Under the pieces are notes generated by a model. That model was not told the DNA's origin. It saw only the letters and a list, made by a program, of their open reading frames with translations, and did no database searches. Below, one piece after another: positions 10,752 through 22,858 of a stretch of DNA of 64,000 nucleotides. The first letter of the stretch is position 1; each line of letters opens with the position of its first letter. Location of the stretch: NCBI GenBank assembly GCA_027922465.2, contig BQMF02000261.1, positions 62,001-126,000 of the forward strand, read 5' to 3'. Both the position numbers and the translations under genes were made by a program. The stretch is from Turritopsis dohrnii (taxonomy: Eukaryota > Cnidaria > Hydrozoa > Anthoathecata > Oceaniidae).

Positions 10752-13700
10752 TGCTAAATGTAATACAAAAACGCCACTTTCAGTATTAACTCATGAAAAT
10801 ATTAACTTTTTTTATACTTTTGAAATACTTTTAGAAGTTATTTTAGCTGTTTTATGTTGAAACGTTTCCAATTCAATCTTTAAAATGTTTATTATCTAGT
10901 CTGTAAAATATGCACACAGAGAACGTGAAACGTTGTCGCTTTTGTTTTGAGGAAGTTGTAAAAGTAGCTTTGGAGAGTCTTTGAAGAAGAATTTTAAGAC
11001 TTCTTTCCTGTCTTTATCAACTATTGCCATGGAAATATTACCATGAAAACATTCCTTGAAGGCAATGTTTATGTTTAGTTGACTCTGGGAAAAGTTCTTG
11101 AAAACGAAGATTGACAATAAACAAAACTGTGCTGTGCAAAAACTTTCAATATCACAACAGAAATGTATGTACATTACTGGTGAATACGTCTTATCAATAA
11201 ATCCATAAAACAGCTCATTTCCTTTAATAAATATTACACTGAAAGTTGAAGATATTGAAAAAAAGTAAGCAAGTGAAATTGTCATTGAAAGCACAAAATT
11301 ACTTCACTTGTGACTTAATGGACCCAAAATGTCTTCATTCCGATATAATAACTGAAAGTATAAACATTATGCGCAAGATATTGGTGAACGATTATGTTTA
11401 ATAAAACTGTTTTTTCTGGCTCCGTAATGTCACAGTGAATTGAAAAGTGGTTGAGATTAACGTTTAATAAAAAAGAAGGGAGTAATTTGGTGAATTCCAG
11501 ACTGTATCAAATTATTAGTCACTGTATAATGCTCGATCAAGTTACCACTGTGTGGGACTGATTAGTGTTAAATTCACATTGGAATTTTTTCTACTGCAAA
11601 CCACTCGATGCAGGCACAATGATTATGTTTGGGATATACTCAATGTCAGGAATGATAATTGGAATCAAACCAATATACATACACATACTTTGAAGATTTG
11701 GAGTGTAACATGCTAGGACAGAATATAACATGTTTGAAAAGAACATTGTAATACGGATCCTAACAAAGTTTTTTTTTGGTCTTTTCGTGCACGATTGCTT
11801 TTTCTATAAACTCCATGAAAAGATTCAAATGATATAGCAGTCAGTGGCAGATCTAGAGGGCAGGCGCAACTTGTGGAGAAGCGCATTAACATAATTTGTC
11901 ACTTCGGTTTATATTACCAATGGAATTGTTTGAATGTTTTTCTTTTATGTTTGAATTGTTAACACTCTCTTGCACAAGTTGCAACTTATCTTAAGGGGAT
12001 TTTTTTTTTGCGTCGATTAACTTTATAAATCCACGCAAAACGTCAAGACATGAACGATTCAGAAAAATAATCGACGTGCCTCGCAAAAATAAGTCCACGT
12101 AAAAGCAAATCCCCTTAAGGTACTTCTTGATCTGCCACTGGAAGGTTTAGTAGAAACAGATTTTCATATTGCATGTTATGTTGATTGAAATTATATACAA
12201 TATAATTTTTATATTGTCATGGAGTAAAATCTTTGAAATGCCCAAGTTTCTCCTGCTCCTACTAATCCAAGTTGTGAACAATTTCATGTAACGTTTACTT
12301 AAATATGTTTCGCATTTCTGGCAAAATTTGAAAGGTTTGCACAAAGAGCAGTTGGAAGGTCCTGATGTTAAATCTGGCAGTCACTTTTGCAGATTTGACA
12401 AGGTCTTCAGTTTTTAAGCAAGTTTGACCTATTTTAACTCATTTGATTGTAATAGATTTAATAGTGTTGAAGACAATACAATTGTGAAAGTCTTCGGTCC
12501 ATATAATTTTACATAATTTATGTTAGATATACTTCTGCAATTTATTTAGTATTCCTCACTTCATACTAGCCTCTTACTATAAACGTCATCTCAAAGGGCT
12601 TGCCTGTAATGTAACATGAGCACAATTTAATCGCAATTATAATTGTTATATCGGCTGAGTTACCGCCCTTTAGTGCTGTTTTATTTATTTTCATTCACAC
12701 GCATGGCTTTATATATTTGTAACTTGACGAAAAACAAAATTTCATAAATTTTGAAGAATGTCGATGCGAGCTTCTTTATTATTTTTTGCTTTGGTAAACT
12801 TGGGATATTAGCTACTCAGAGTCGTTGGACTTGCTTATTACAAAAACTTATATGTATTTTAAACATGGTACCTTTTGGCCGTGATAAAAAACTACAGAGT
12901 TTGCATGTATACATTAACTTTATTTTGTGATATTTAATTTCATTAGATATACACGTTTTGTTTTTTTTAAGAAACTAGTTTTGCTAACCAGCCTCAATGT
13001 TTTTGCCAATGCCAATGTTTTTGCCAATGAATTTGCCAATCGGAGCCTCAAATGTTTCTTACATGTTTCTTAACTTTTGACTTAATAAGCCCCATGTTTC
13101 TTAAATTTTGCTTGTTTTGAAACGTTTATCTTAAAGTTTATTTTATCACAGGTTACCTGGGATCTTCTTATTTTTTACTGTTTTATTTTATCATCAGTGT
13201 ATAATTTACTTGTTTACATTCAACGAAAAACTCTTGTTTTTTACATTATTAGAACTTCAGCTTAACACAGCATTTGACAGTGAAACTCCTCTGTTGCTAA
13301 AATCATTTACTGGAGATCAAGGGAAAATATTTGAAGGATTAATGAGGAACAAAGCAATAAAAATTTGCGAGGAACAAAATTGGTGTTCTGTCTTGTGTTT
13401 GTTGGGACTTTCACCAGTCATACATATATAAGTCATGCACCTATTATGCACCCATTATGTGGATCAAATTGAAACCAAATGCTGATAGTGTGGCCTGTTA
13501 GTGTAAGCTGGATGAATCTAATCTCACAATCCATATTTTGTTTGGTTTTGAGGGGACATCAATCTGAAGCAGTTTTCCCATACTCACTATGTTCTGTTGG
13601 TTCCTGGGTTTCTTTATAAAAGAAAAGGAATCACAGGAACATCTAAGTTTCAAACAGCTCTATCCTTTCCTGAATTTACTCAAGAAAACCTTCAGCTTAG

Positions 13701-14180
13701 AAGGAATAGTTGTCCAAGATTGAACAAATTTCTCATGATATATTTTCAACATCCCAATTGAGTTTATGTTCTGCTACAGACAAAGCTAAGGAAAGCCATG
13801 CACAATTAGCATTATTGGATGATGATGTTACAACCCACATTGATACGTCCTCTACAGCTTCTCCCCAGGATATAAAATCATTTATTGACAATGTTTTTGA
13901 GCTTGAGAAGACAAAACATTTCAGTTTTGGTCATTTTAATTATTTTGTGATGTATATGCTGTGTTAATCTCAAATAAACCATTGTATTCAGCTTCTATTC
14001 TTATCCACCTTTGGTTAAAATGTTTAATGTAGGCTGATTTTGTTGTTCGGGGTTCATCGTAGCTAGCTAACTGGAAATGAACATTGATCTCCTAACCGAC
14101 CCCCATTTTCGGAAAGCATTTGTCCGTAAATCGGGTTATTCCGAGAAAAATCGGGGAATCGGAATTCTTATTGGAATCCA
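10752..14180. other. Right arm of the hAT-like insertion, decayed
   Basis: AT-rich sequence with a nested MITE (11842-12140). Short frames at 13210-13431 and 13710-13967 (+) have no recognisable domain and look like broken exons of a former transposase gene. A reverse-strand frame at 10896-11294 is probably fortuitous. Confidence 0.35.
11842..12140. mobile_element. hAT-type MITE containing a second nested MITE
   Basis: The ends are CAGTGGCAGATCTAGAGG (11842) and ..TGATCTGCCACTG (12140). Its interior shares GCATTAACATAATTTGT and TTTATATTACCAATGG with the element at 35968-36132, so they are one family. An unrelated palindromic insert lies at 11991-12118: TTAAGGGGATT..AATCCCCTTAA, about 128 bp with TTAA at both ends, consistent with a piggyBac-type TTAA duplication. 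Confidence 0.65.
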
Positions 14181-14576
14181 CAAGGTTGAGCTGTACCTAT
14201 AAAATAATGCTGTGTCCGCCCCTGAAGGCTTATACAGTTCTCTATGCATGTGTGCTCAAAATGATAGTATAAATTAACTAGTTAAATTTGCATATGTAAT
14301 AGCATAACGATGAGTGCCAGTAACTTTGAATTCGCACTCGTTCTTCATTAACGGCAAAATTTCACTCGAGCAATAAGTTAAAAGAATTTAAATTAAAATT
14401 CAATAATTTTCAACACAACATCATAGAATGTTATAAGATAAATGAGCGTACACTTTTCTAATACACCAATCAAATTACACAATACACGTTCGCAAGTTAT
14501 AAAATGTGAAGAGGAATCTATGTACTCACTTTTCCAATTCAGAACGAACGCACTGTCAAATAAGGCACCAAAGAGA

Positions 14577-15412
14577 TTAAAGGGGAACTAAACTAAAAAA
14601 ATTACAAGTTCATTTTTTTGCCCTATTTGAAACAGCTTTAAAAATGATGAAAGTCAGTTTTTGAATTTTCAAAAAATCTTTTTTCGTTCCCGAGATATTG
14701 TCATTTAAAGTTTTTCCTCAAAACTTGATCTCCATGGCAACGTGACATCACAATGTTCAAGAAGAAATTGCTGACATACAAATATGTAAATAACTCAAGA
14801 AATATAAGTGATGCACTGCTTAAATTCTGTATGTATAGTGACAAACCCGTACAGGTGTCAAGTCACTAAAAATAATTGTTGCCATAGTTACCCTGGCTTG
14901 TTTCCAGGCCTTTTCTGTTTTTTTTGCTGACAAAGCTACAAATGGAGATCTACTCAGGTAAGGGAAACGAAATTTTAGAAAATGGGACAGTTTTCACTGG
15001 GCATAAGTTAAAGTGAAATTCACCATAGTAATAGTTTTGGATGATGTTATTATAGCCTTGTCAGCAAAAATTGACAGAGAGCTGGAACTGAGTCGGGGTA
15101 ACAGTGGCAATAAATTTCTTTGCTGTTTTCACAACTGCAGTTATTTACCACTCTACATGCAATGTTCTAACAATAAATCATTAAAACATTCTGAGTTATT
15201 CACATATTTATATGTCAGCAATATCTTCTTGAACGTTGTGATGTCACGTTGCCATGGAGATCATGTTTCGGGAAAAAACTTTAAACGGCAATATCTCAAG
15301 AACGAAAAAAGATTTTTTGAAAATTCAAAAACTGACTTTCATCATTTTCAAAGCTGTTTCAAATAGGGCAAAAAAATGAACTTGTAATTTTTTTAGTTTA
15401 GTTCTCCTTTAA
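14577..15412. mobile_element. 836-bp fold-back MITE, TTAA flanked (piggyBac-like)
   Basis: TTAA AGGGGAACTAAACTAAA.. at the left is mirrored by ..TTTAGTTTAGTTCTCC TTAA at the right. The arms stay complementary for at least 210 bp and weakly to about 400 bp, so nearly the whole element is one long hairpin with a short loop around 14940-15060. TTAA at both ends fits piggyBac-type insertion. Frames inside (such as 15013-15366) are a product of the palindrome rather than genes. Confidence 0.75.
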
Positions 15413-15875
15413 TCATTAAGCGTGTGATTAAGCGCCAATTATAACTCACTTTCCATCACATTTAAAATAGTTGCTTTGATTCGATGATTGCTGTTTTTTA
15501 ATTTAAGGACGGTCAGCTAAATGAATAAGAAGATTAAAATTTCATGCATTATTTATCATTGAAGCCATCCTAATCTCAATAGTTGTTAAGGAGTTATAAT
15601 AAAAACTTTTTCCTTGGTCCAACGGTTTACCAATGATATTCAAATATCAAGTATTCAAAATGAAAACGAGGCAAAAGCTTCATAACGAGTTTTTTGAATA
15701 TTTTGTTTCATCAAAATACTTAGCAAATAAAAAGCAACGCAACTTGGTTAACGAATTGTCCTCGTCTTAGAAGACTTATTTTAAGAGTCATTTTTAAAAT
15801 GGGAGTTTATAAGCATTCCACAAACAAGTTGCTAAGTTGTTTACACATGCATGTTTCAACTACAATTTGCTTCAA

Positions 15876-16171
15876 CTTAGGGGTTGGCTCGGCTAGGCGG
15901 GCTGATTTTTATCCCGTGTTCATATGATAATTTTCATCCCACTCAACCGGGATATATTTTTTTTACATCACGAGACCTCGCATTCCTTGTGATGGAATTG
16001 ATAAAATCCTAAACCGCCTGACCGGGATGGAGTGTTCATATGTACAATACTCATATCATATGAACACATTTTATTTTTTTCATGCGTTTCTTGAAAACTG
16101 CGAGATCTCACCTAACCGAGCCAGCCCCGTCAACCGGGACAGCCCGCCTCCATATGAACAGCCCCTTAAAG
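15876..16171. mobile_element. Palindromic MITE-like element with GGCGGGCTG arms
   Basis: TTAGGGGTTGGCTCGG..GGCGGGCTG on the left faces CAGCCCGCC..AACAGCCCCTTAA on the right. An internal palindrome surrounds TTCATATGA at about 15920 and 16065. The ends are only partly symmetrical and no clear duplication is visible, so limits are approximate. Confidence 0.45.
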
Positions 16172-16468
16172 TTGCTTCTAAGACAGTAATTAAACAAGTG
16201 ACCTGGTTTCCGTATAGTATACTTTTACACGTTAGCACCCAGTTTGTATATGAAATCTAATGAATTTCAAAAGATGATATACCAATAAAAAGATATGTAG
16301 TCAAACTGATAAAACAATAAAAGATATATGTTAAGACATTACACATTTTTGACATCACAATTCAAATCAAAAACTAGAAGCAAACCTGATTAAAATAGCA
16401 AATGCGGTTTTGTGTGTTGTTCTGAAGGCCGAATAAGAGTAGATTGAGTTACTCTTTAAAATGTTTTA

Positions 16469-17729
16469 AAGTCTGTGTAAAAATAGTGTGCACACTTTTA
16501 AGATTTGCTTGCCATTTGCTCAATACTGAATCAATTTTAACAAATTTGGTATCGTTGGATAGATATTAAAAAGCACAATATTCTACAAAAATAAAAAAAC
16601 CCAAAAAAGAAAAAGAAAATGCAGAAAACAGAAGATGAAAAAAACAAACTTTTTATACAAAAGTCACATATATTTGATTTTTATATCATTGGAAACCTTA
16701 TTCTTTTGCGATTTCAAAAATATATATGTTTAATGGAAAATTTTCATTAGTTTTTGTTTATTATGATACATTTGAGGGTATATTGAAATTTTGGCAGTTT
16801 TGTTGATTGTTGAAAGACGGGGGAAATATCTGAAAATACAGTAATTGTACTTGTACTTAAGCAAGAGCATTAACACATTTTTTATGGTGTGAAAGTAATA
16901 AACAAAATCACATCAATCAAATCAAAGTCTAGATTACACTATAACATTACATTACTTTTACATACATTTTAAACATACACGATTTTTTTAATAAGCAGCA
17001 CTTTTATAAGCAACACTAGGCTGAAATGGGCCGAATAATAAGCAAAACCTAAGCAACAATTGAGCCTGAAATTCTTTTCTGAGAATCCATGTCAGATCCA
17101 TAACTGACATGAAATATATTTCTACAAACAGGTTTTATGATAATGTAACTATGCTTTAAACTTCTACAACGTTATAAGCGTTATAATTTCACGCTTGAAA
17201 ACACTGTTTGAGTGGTTTTCTATGATTTTATCAAATCAAGTTTTGGCTCAATAAAGTTTGGTTCCGCTGGGAGACTGCAATAAGTTCAGCATTATTTTCA
17301 CATCAAATGTAATTGTTTTGAATAATGTATAACTAAATGCACTATAAAATTATTTATAAAATAACCCCCGGTTTTTTAAAAATTGAAAATGGTTGAAAAG
17401 TCTAAAATGTTCCAAGCAATAGCATCGTTGCTGCAATATTCCAACAACTAATGAAAATTTTCCATTAAATATATATATTTTTGAAATCGCCAAAGAATAA
17501 GGTTTCCAATGATATAAAAATCAAATATATGTGACTTTTGTATAAAAAGTTTGTTTTTTTCATCTTCTGTTTTCTTCATTTTCTTTTTCTTTTTTGGGTT
17601 TTTTTATTTTTGTAGAATATTATGCTTTTTAATATCTATCCAACGATACCAAATTTGTTAAAATTGATTCAGTATTGAGCAAATGGCAAGCAAATCTTAA
17701 AAGTGTGCACACTATTTTTACACAGACTT
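16469..17729. mobile_element. 1.26-kb inverted-repeat element, TA flanked
   Basis: The left arm starts AAGTCTGTGTAAAAATAG and is complementary to the right arm over about 290 bp (16469-16760 against 17446-17729). Both ends are flanked by TA (16467-16468 and 17730-17731), fitting a Tc1/mariner-type MITE. The ~690-bp centre has no useful ORF. Confidence 0.75.
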
Positions 17730-18344
17730 TAGATTAAATTTATTTATGCATGAGTTAAAATTATACTTTGATTTGATAAACCGCTTGTGTTAACAAGATA
17801 TCTTTTTATATTGCAGATCTTTGGTAATGATTGTTAATTGCTTTTTTTTGATTAACTGCATTTACAGTTTGAAGGATATTCAGTGGTTTTTTTAACAATC
17901 TTGATAAATGTTGTAATTAAGTGTATCAGGCGTTACGTTTTGGTTTATGATAAAGAAATAGAAAGATCTATCTATAAGTTTTTTAACCATTCCGGACAGA
18001 TATATATGTAGTTGGATGTTGAAGAATAACAGACAAGGCGAGTATTGTCAACACATGTTTATGCTTCCGAGCTTTTTCAAGTGTTGCTTTTTACAAAGCT
18101 ACCATTTTTTGTATATATAATGTCATAAAGCAACAACAAAATGATGTAAAAGTGGTAGTGATTCAGTAATTTTAGCTCGTATCATCAACATAGCTTATTT
18201 ATTGAAGGTGAGAAAAGAATCAAGTGAAAATAATATACTTCCAAAGCACTTATCAGCAGCTTGCGAGAGAATTGCAAGGGAATTAACATCCTAAATCGCT
18301 GTTATGTTACAAGGAAATTCAGGTGTATCAGGCTATTCTTAATA

Positions 18345-18574
18345 GACCTTTCCCGAATTTCTGTTTAAACACCGTGTTGTGGCCTAGCTTCTAAGTTTCG
18401 CCTCTTTTTCAAACTCTTAATTTCTTCTAATTATTCCACTGGGGAACTGAAAAAACTGAAAATTACTTACTGAGAACATTATGCAATTAGAAAAACAATA
18501 AAGAACATAGAAACGAGGCGAAACTTAGAAGCTAGGCCATAACACGGTGTTTAAACAGAAATTCGGGAAAGGTG
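18345..18574. mobile_element. 230-bp palindromic MITE, TA flanked
   Basis: Ends ACCTTTCCCGAATTTCTG / CAGAAATTCGGGAAAGGT form arms of about 60 bp around an AT-rich loop. TA dinucleotides border both sides (18343-18344, 18575-18576), as for mariner-type MITEs. Confidence 0.75.
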
Positions 18575-18579
18575 TATTG

Positions 18580-19800
18580 CTGCCGCAGCGAGCGTTAGCG
18601 AGCCAAGAGGCATAGTAGTTTCACGAGATAGGCGAATGTCAGTTTCCGATTTTGTTCATCATCATCTTCATCATCCTCCAACTTTTCGTGTTACTGCTAC
18701 ACGATGGTACACAATTATTAGCTGACTTTGCTTTTTTCCCGTTTCAAAGCATGGTACTGTAGGTGGCAGACAAAATGTTTTTAGTATCTTTCTCCTAATT
18801 CATTGTTATATTATACTGTGTTATTTAGAAAGTTCATATGCTAAAACTGCTTAGACATTTTTCATATTACTTTTGTGTTGTTTTAGTGAAGGGGACGACA
18901 AGGATTTTGAAGCACAGCTTGAAATCTGTAATTGCGCCAACCATGCATTTCATTTTTGTATATATGCTGTCTTAGCTCTAAATCTTAGCTATTTTTTATT
19001 TTGAATCAAAGCTTCAAACGTTTGAAATGATTTCTAATGGATTTTTCGCTTTAATTTGTTTTTTGTTTTCTTTTGGCTCTTACATAATTTCGTTAACAAA
19101 TCTTATTTTGATTATTTTTTTTTATTTTGATTATAAAATACGTATCCATGGATGCAGTTCATGCAATTCTTTTGTTTGTAGCAATACTTTCTGATATTAC
19201 TTTTGAAGCCTTATTTACACTTTTTAAATGGTATATTAGCATTAGTGTGACTTAGGCCTAAGAGATAACAAAAGTAACAAAGTTTTATGCAGACTTTCAG
19301 CTGCGTAAGTAGATCTATTTGGTTTGCATATTCCAAGTTAGTGTAGCCACCGCTGCACTATGTCACAAGGTTACACTACTTATTAAACAATTCGTTGCAT
19401 TGGAAAACTTAAATATTTACACTTAAATATGTGATTTTCGGCACGCGCTTTCTTCACTGCATACAGACACTTTGATCACGGTTTGTATTTGAAATATTGT
19501 GTATCTTGCCATTCAAAAGACTAACTTTGTCGGGATATTAAAAGTATGCCACAAAAACATATTTTTACATAAATCCTTAAATTACAAAATGTTTGGGCGG
19601 AAAGTTTTCTTTTTTAATGTATATAGCTATTTTTAGCTAAAGATACATGCTAGTTTATTAAACAATGATTTGAGCCTTAGGTTGTTTCTATTTTGTTGTT
19701 ATTTTCTGTGACCGAATCAGCCGCTGGTGTTGTTACCAAATGTTTCCTATAAAAAGCGTGTAGCAACGAAAGCTCCTATATTCTATAATATTTATATTAT
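18580..19800. other. Upstream region of methyltransferase copy B
   Basis: No ORF with a domain. About 18180-18300 resembles 43560-43680 upstream of copy C (ATACTTC.., then CAG/TAG|CTTG(C/T)GAGA), so the copies seem to have been duplicated with flanking DNA. The copy B version has no open frame. Confidence 0.4.
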
Positions 19801-20039
19801 CCTATATACTTTAGATTATAAAACAATCAGGATATTGATACGCAGTATGGACGAGCAATCAGCTGTGAAAGCATATTTTAACTTTAACAATCAGGGTCAA
19901 AAGACCATTTTCAAAGATGTTTTGTCCCGTGTTGACATTCAACCAGGTTTTAAGTGCTTAGACATTGGTTGTGGTACAGGAAATGCGGCTGCTGATCTCG
20001 CAGATATGGTAGGAGACTTTGGACAAGTCGTTGCGATTG

Positions 20040-20045
20040 ATCCTG
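20040..20045 (+). repeat. Target-site duplication, left copy
   Basis: ATCCTG abuts the left end of the element. The right flank has ATTCTG at 30138-30143. Six-base duplications are the Polinton/Maverick norm. One mismatch suggests some age or an error at insertion. Confidence 0.8.
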
Positions 20046-20111
20046 AGTAGATATAAAGTGGGGCTTCTACGCCACCTCTGACGTCACAACCTCAAAAACC
20101 AATCAGCGTTG
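20046..20111 (+). repeat. Left terminal inverted repeat with promoter-like motifs
   Basis: 66 bp, matching 30072-30137 in reverse with one mismatch. It contains TATAAAG, a perfect CRE palindrome TGACGTCA and a CCAAT box. Facing inward, it lies about 100 bp upstream of the ATG at 20214. Confidence 0.85.
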
Positions 20112-20213
20112 AGAATAAGAACCAATTAAATCTAATTATTTTAATTGCTTTCACTAATAAATAGCATAAGCTCGTTTTCAAAGTTTATTCTCACAAATCT
20201 TACAACATTCAAG

Positions 20214-20834
20214 ATGGAAGTTGGACAAGCTGATACTGTCGCTGCTGTTAAGCAACATTATGAGTCCACTAAATGGCATTTCAAAAGTATTTCTAGTGAA
20301 AAAATCATTTACGCTCGAGATGAAGATCCTAACGATACAATCATTATACGTTGTCTCTATCCTGCCTTGAAAGAATATCACAAAGTTTTTGGATTGAAAG
20401 GTGTTTCACATGTTCATCTTTTGTTTGCGGCAATTTTAAAGATAATGAGTAAAAATTTGAAAGAATTAAAAAATCGAATTCGTTACGTAAAATTTGAGGA
20501 TCTACAACAAGTCAAGAATATGTATACGTTAATGCAAGATATAGCAAGCAATTGTGTCGTATCAACTAACGATAATGGAAGTGATTCGATTCAGCTTAAA
20601 ATGGAGGATGGAACATACATTGGAATTCAACTCACAATGAAAACAGACTTTCCTCAATTAATCTTAACCAATCACGATGTCAATGGAAAATTCATTACTG
20701 GCATCTATTTGTTTATTAATGACGGAATCAATCTGTTGAAATATTTGAACACTCGATTTCAATTTCATACTTCAGACTTGCTTAAACATGATCAGAAAAG
20801 AAAACACGATCTTGTAAATGACAACTTTTTTTAA
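20214..20834 (+). CDS. Uncharacterised terminal ORF of the Polinton-like element
   Basis: About 206 aa from the ATG at 20214 (an in-frame ATG at 20145 would add 23 residues with a poor context). The protein is soluble-looking, mixed alpha/beta, with no signal peptide, membrane segment or cysteine cluster. It begins MEVGQADTVAAVKQHYES and has a KNLKELKNRIRYVKFEDLQQ-like helical centre. I do not recognise the family. It is the first gene inside the left terminal repeat, transcribed inward and convergent with the polymerase gene, whose stop lies 68 bp beyond its own. The frame is intact. Confidence 0.65.
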   Translation: MEVGQADTVAAVKQHYESTKWHFKSISSEKIIYARDEDPNDTIIIRCLYPALKEYHKVFGLKGVSHVHLLFAAILKIMSKNLKELKNRIRYVKFEDLQQVKNMYTLMQDIASNCVVSTNDNGSDSIQLKMEDGTYIGIQLTMKTDFPQLILTNHDVNGKFITGIYLFINDGINLLKYLNTRFQFHTSDLLKHDQKRKHDLVNDNFF

Positions 20835-20902
20835 TTGTTATTACATGTATGGATAATTAGTAAGAAAATAAACTATACAAAGTAGCTAATTGATTTTGTC
20901 TT

Positions 20903-22822
20903 TCATCTTGTTTTGTAATGTCCATATGGAATTGAACTAATTCCATCCTTTAATAAATATCGTTTATCATCATATGCCGACAAAGTTGTTTTGTTTTGAC
21001 AAATGGTGAAAATTAAATGTTTTTGTGATCGAATACCATTCATCTTATGCATGTATTTCACATTCCCAAACAAACAATCGTAATAATCTTGATGTGTTAT
21101 ATATTTCTTGATAACGTATTTCTTCACACCTTTTGCTTTCGTCATAGTTTTTTTATCGAATTCTAGTGAATACATTTTTGCACGTAAACCAATAAATTCT
21201 CGCATTAAACATCCATTCAACTCGTCTTTCATCTTTCCAATCACCTTTTTGTTTTTCGTCGAGTAACACTTATGATCTCGTGAATAACCGCTAAAATCGA
21301 ACAGGTCTTGATCTCTCAACATATCAGCATACAAGTCATCAGTTTGAATTCGATAAGCGAGTGAATCAGTATCGGTAAACAACAGTTTCGATTGATCATT
21401 GGGATATTTCACTTTAACATATTGATAATGAAATCGATACATGAGGACTTTACTCAAATCCAAAACAGCCAAACCAGTATAAATCGGTCGGTTTAAAATC
21501 AAATTCGCCTTCGCACGTTCCACAGCCACCAGATTTTCATGAAAAACTTTAAATGATTTGAAGGTAGGTTGAGCAGCCAATTTCTTCAACTGATGATCAC
21601 GTTTTACCAAATCTACAACTCGACGATTACGTAAATTCTCCATGGTTTTCCCAAACATCGAATTGTTCATTAGTTTGAAAAAGTCTTTTTCGAATTCGTT
21701 TCTAGCAGCTGTACGTTTAGCCGTATTAAAGTCAATATACTTTTTCAACCATGGTGATTGATTAAACATCAGAACACGATGGATTTTCGTAACCTTTAGT
21801 CCCAATTCGACATACAACTGTAAATTACGATAATGGATGATATACTTTTCTTTGTTGTTGAGATTTGGTATCAGTTTTGGTACGGTTTCTTTTATTGTTG
21901 GCTTAATCGGACCAATGAACGGATCTTGTTCATTCATTTTCCTTAATTGATTGATTGACTTACGTTCTTGTTCTTCCAAAATCTGTAGCTGTTTCGCTGA
22001 CAACATTTCCGGTTTGACTGTCATTCGCTCAGGTGCTAATGGATAATCACTATGAGCATCATGTAACTCTTCGGGATATTCCAAATCCACTTCCAAAATA
22101 TATCCCTGATCGCTGTCCTCTTCCACATTTTTCCAGTCAAGGTTTTCAATTTCTTCCTCTGTCATCCATGTAAATGCTCCAGTCGGTAAGTACTGACACA
22201 TGGCCCATCCATACAAGTTGTTAGCATCCCAGTAAATCAAATGCTCATTCGGTTTACTATGATCATAATTCGGAAGATCGGGTAGATTCGCGTGTGCATA
22301 ACGATGACTGATGACAGCCACACCTCCACGAATACCACTTTCGATAAACAAATGCATATCGATATCGGTCAACAATTCTAATTGAATGTTAGTCATTTTC
22401 AACGCAGCTTGCCAAGCCAATCCAGGTGATGTAAAACAATGCGCTGGATCCAAATTGTAATACGTCATACACATGTCTCTAAACGCTTCAAAGACGTCAG
22501 CCAGGAGTAGAACATCTGTCAAGAGATATACATTATGATAATCATGCATATCACGGCATTCAAACTTCTCGAAAACGTTTTTCGCATGTTCATAGTCCTC
22601 ATTACTGATTCCTTCCTCTGTCAAACTACTATAAAAATGCTCTTTGCTAGGTAATTCTGTTTCTTCCATTTTTTCCCACGAATCCATGTATTCGTATGGA
22701 TAAACACCTTTACGTGTAAGAAGTGCTAATTGTTCGTTAACAGCTTCTTTCATTTCGTCATCGAGTTGCAGTACTTTGTAAGGATCATTACGATAATCAT
22801 GTTGTTCTTCTTGTTCGTTTTG

Positions 22823-22858
<36 letters not shown>

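Larger units (their letters stand above)
4431..14224. mobile_element. Large hAT-like insertion (~9.8 kb) hosting other elements
   Basis: The left end is CAGGGGCGGACGCAG at 4431 and the right end is its near-complement CTGTGTCCGCCCCTG, ending at 14224. They are flanked by direct copies of AAGGC (4426-4430 and 14225-14229). CAGNGGCGGA-type ends are typical of hAT-type elements, and 5-bp duplications are known in some hAT subgroups. The similar MITE at 35968-36132 also has a 5-bp duplication. No intact transposase is seen. Short frames at 13210-13431 and 13710-13967 may be remnants, but I cannot assign them. A non-LTR retrotransposon and a MITE are nested inside. It could instead be two solo ends that happen to match. 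Confidence 0.5.

Noticed and set aside
10896..11294. 132-aa minus-strand frame
   Set aside because: Hydrophobic, unconserved-looking, and inside decayed transposon sequence.
15013..15366. 117-aa plus-strand frame
   Set aside because: Lies within the arm and loop of a fold-back MITE and is explained by the palindrome.
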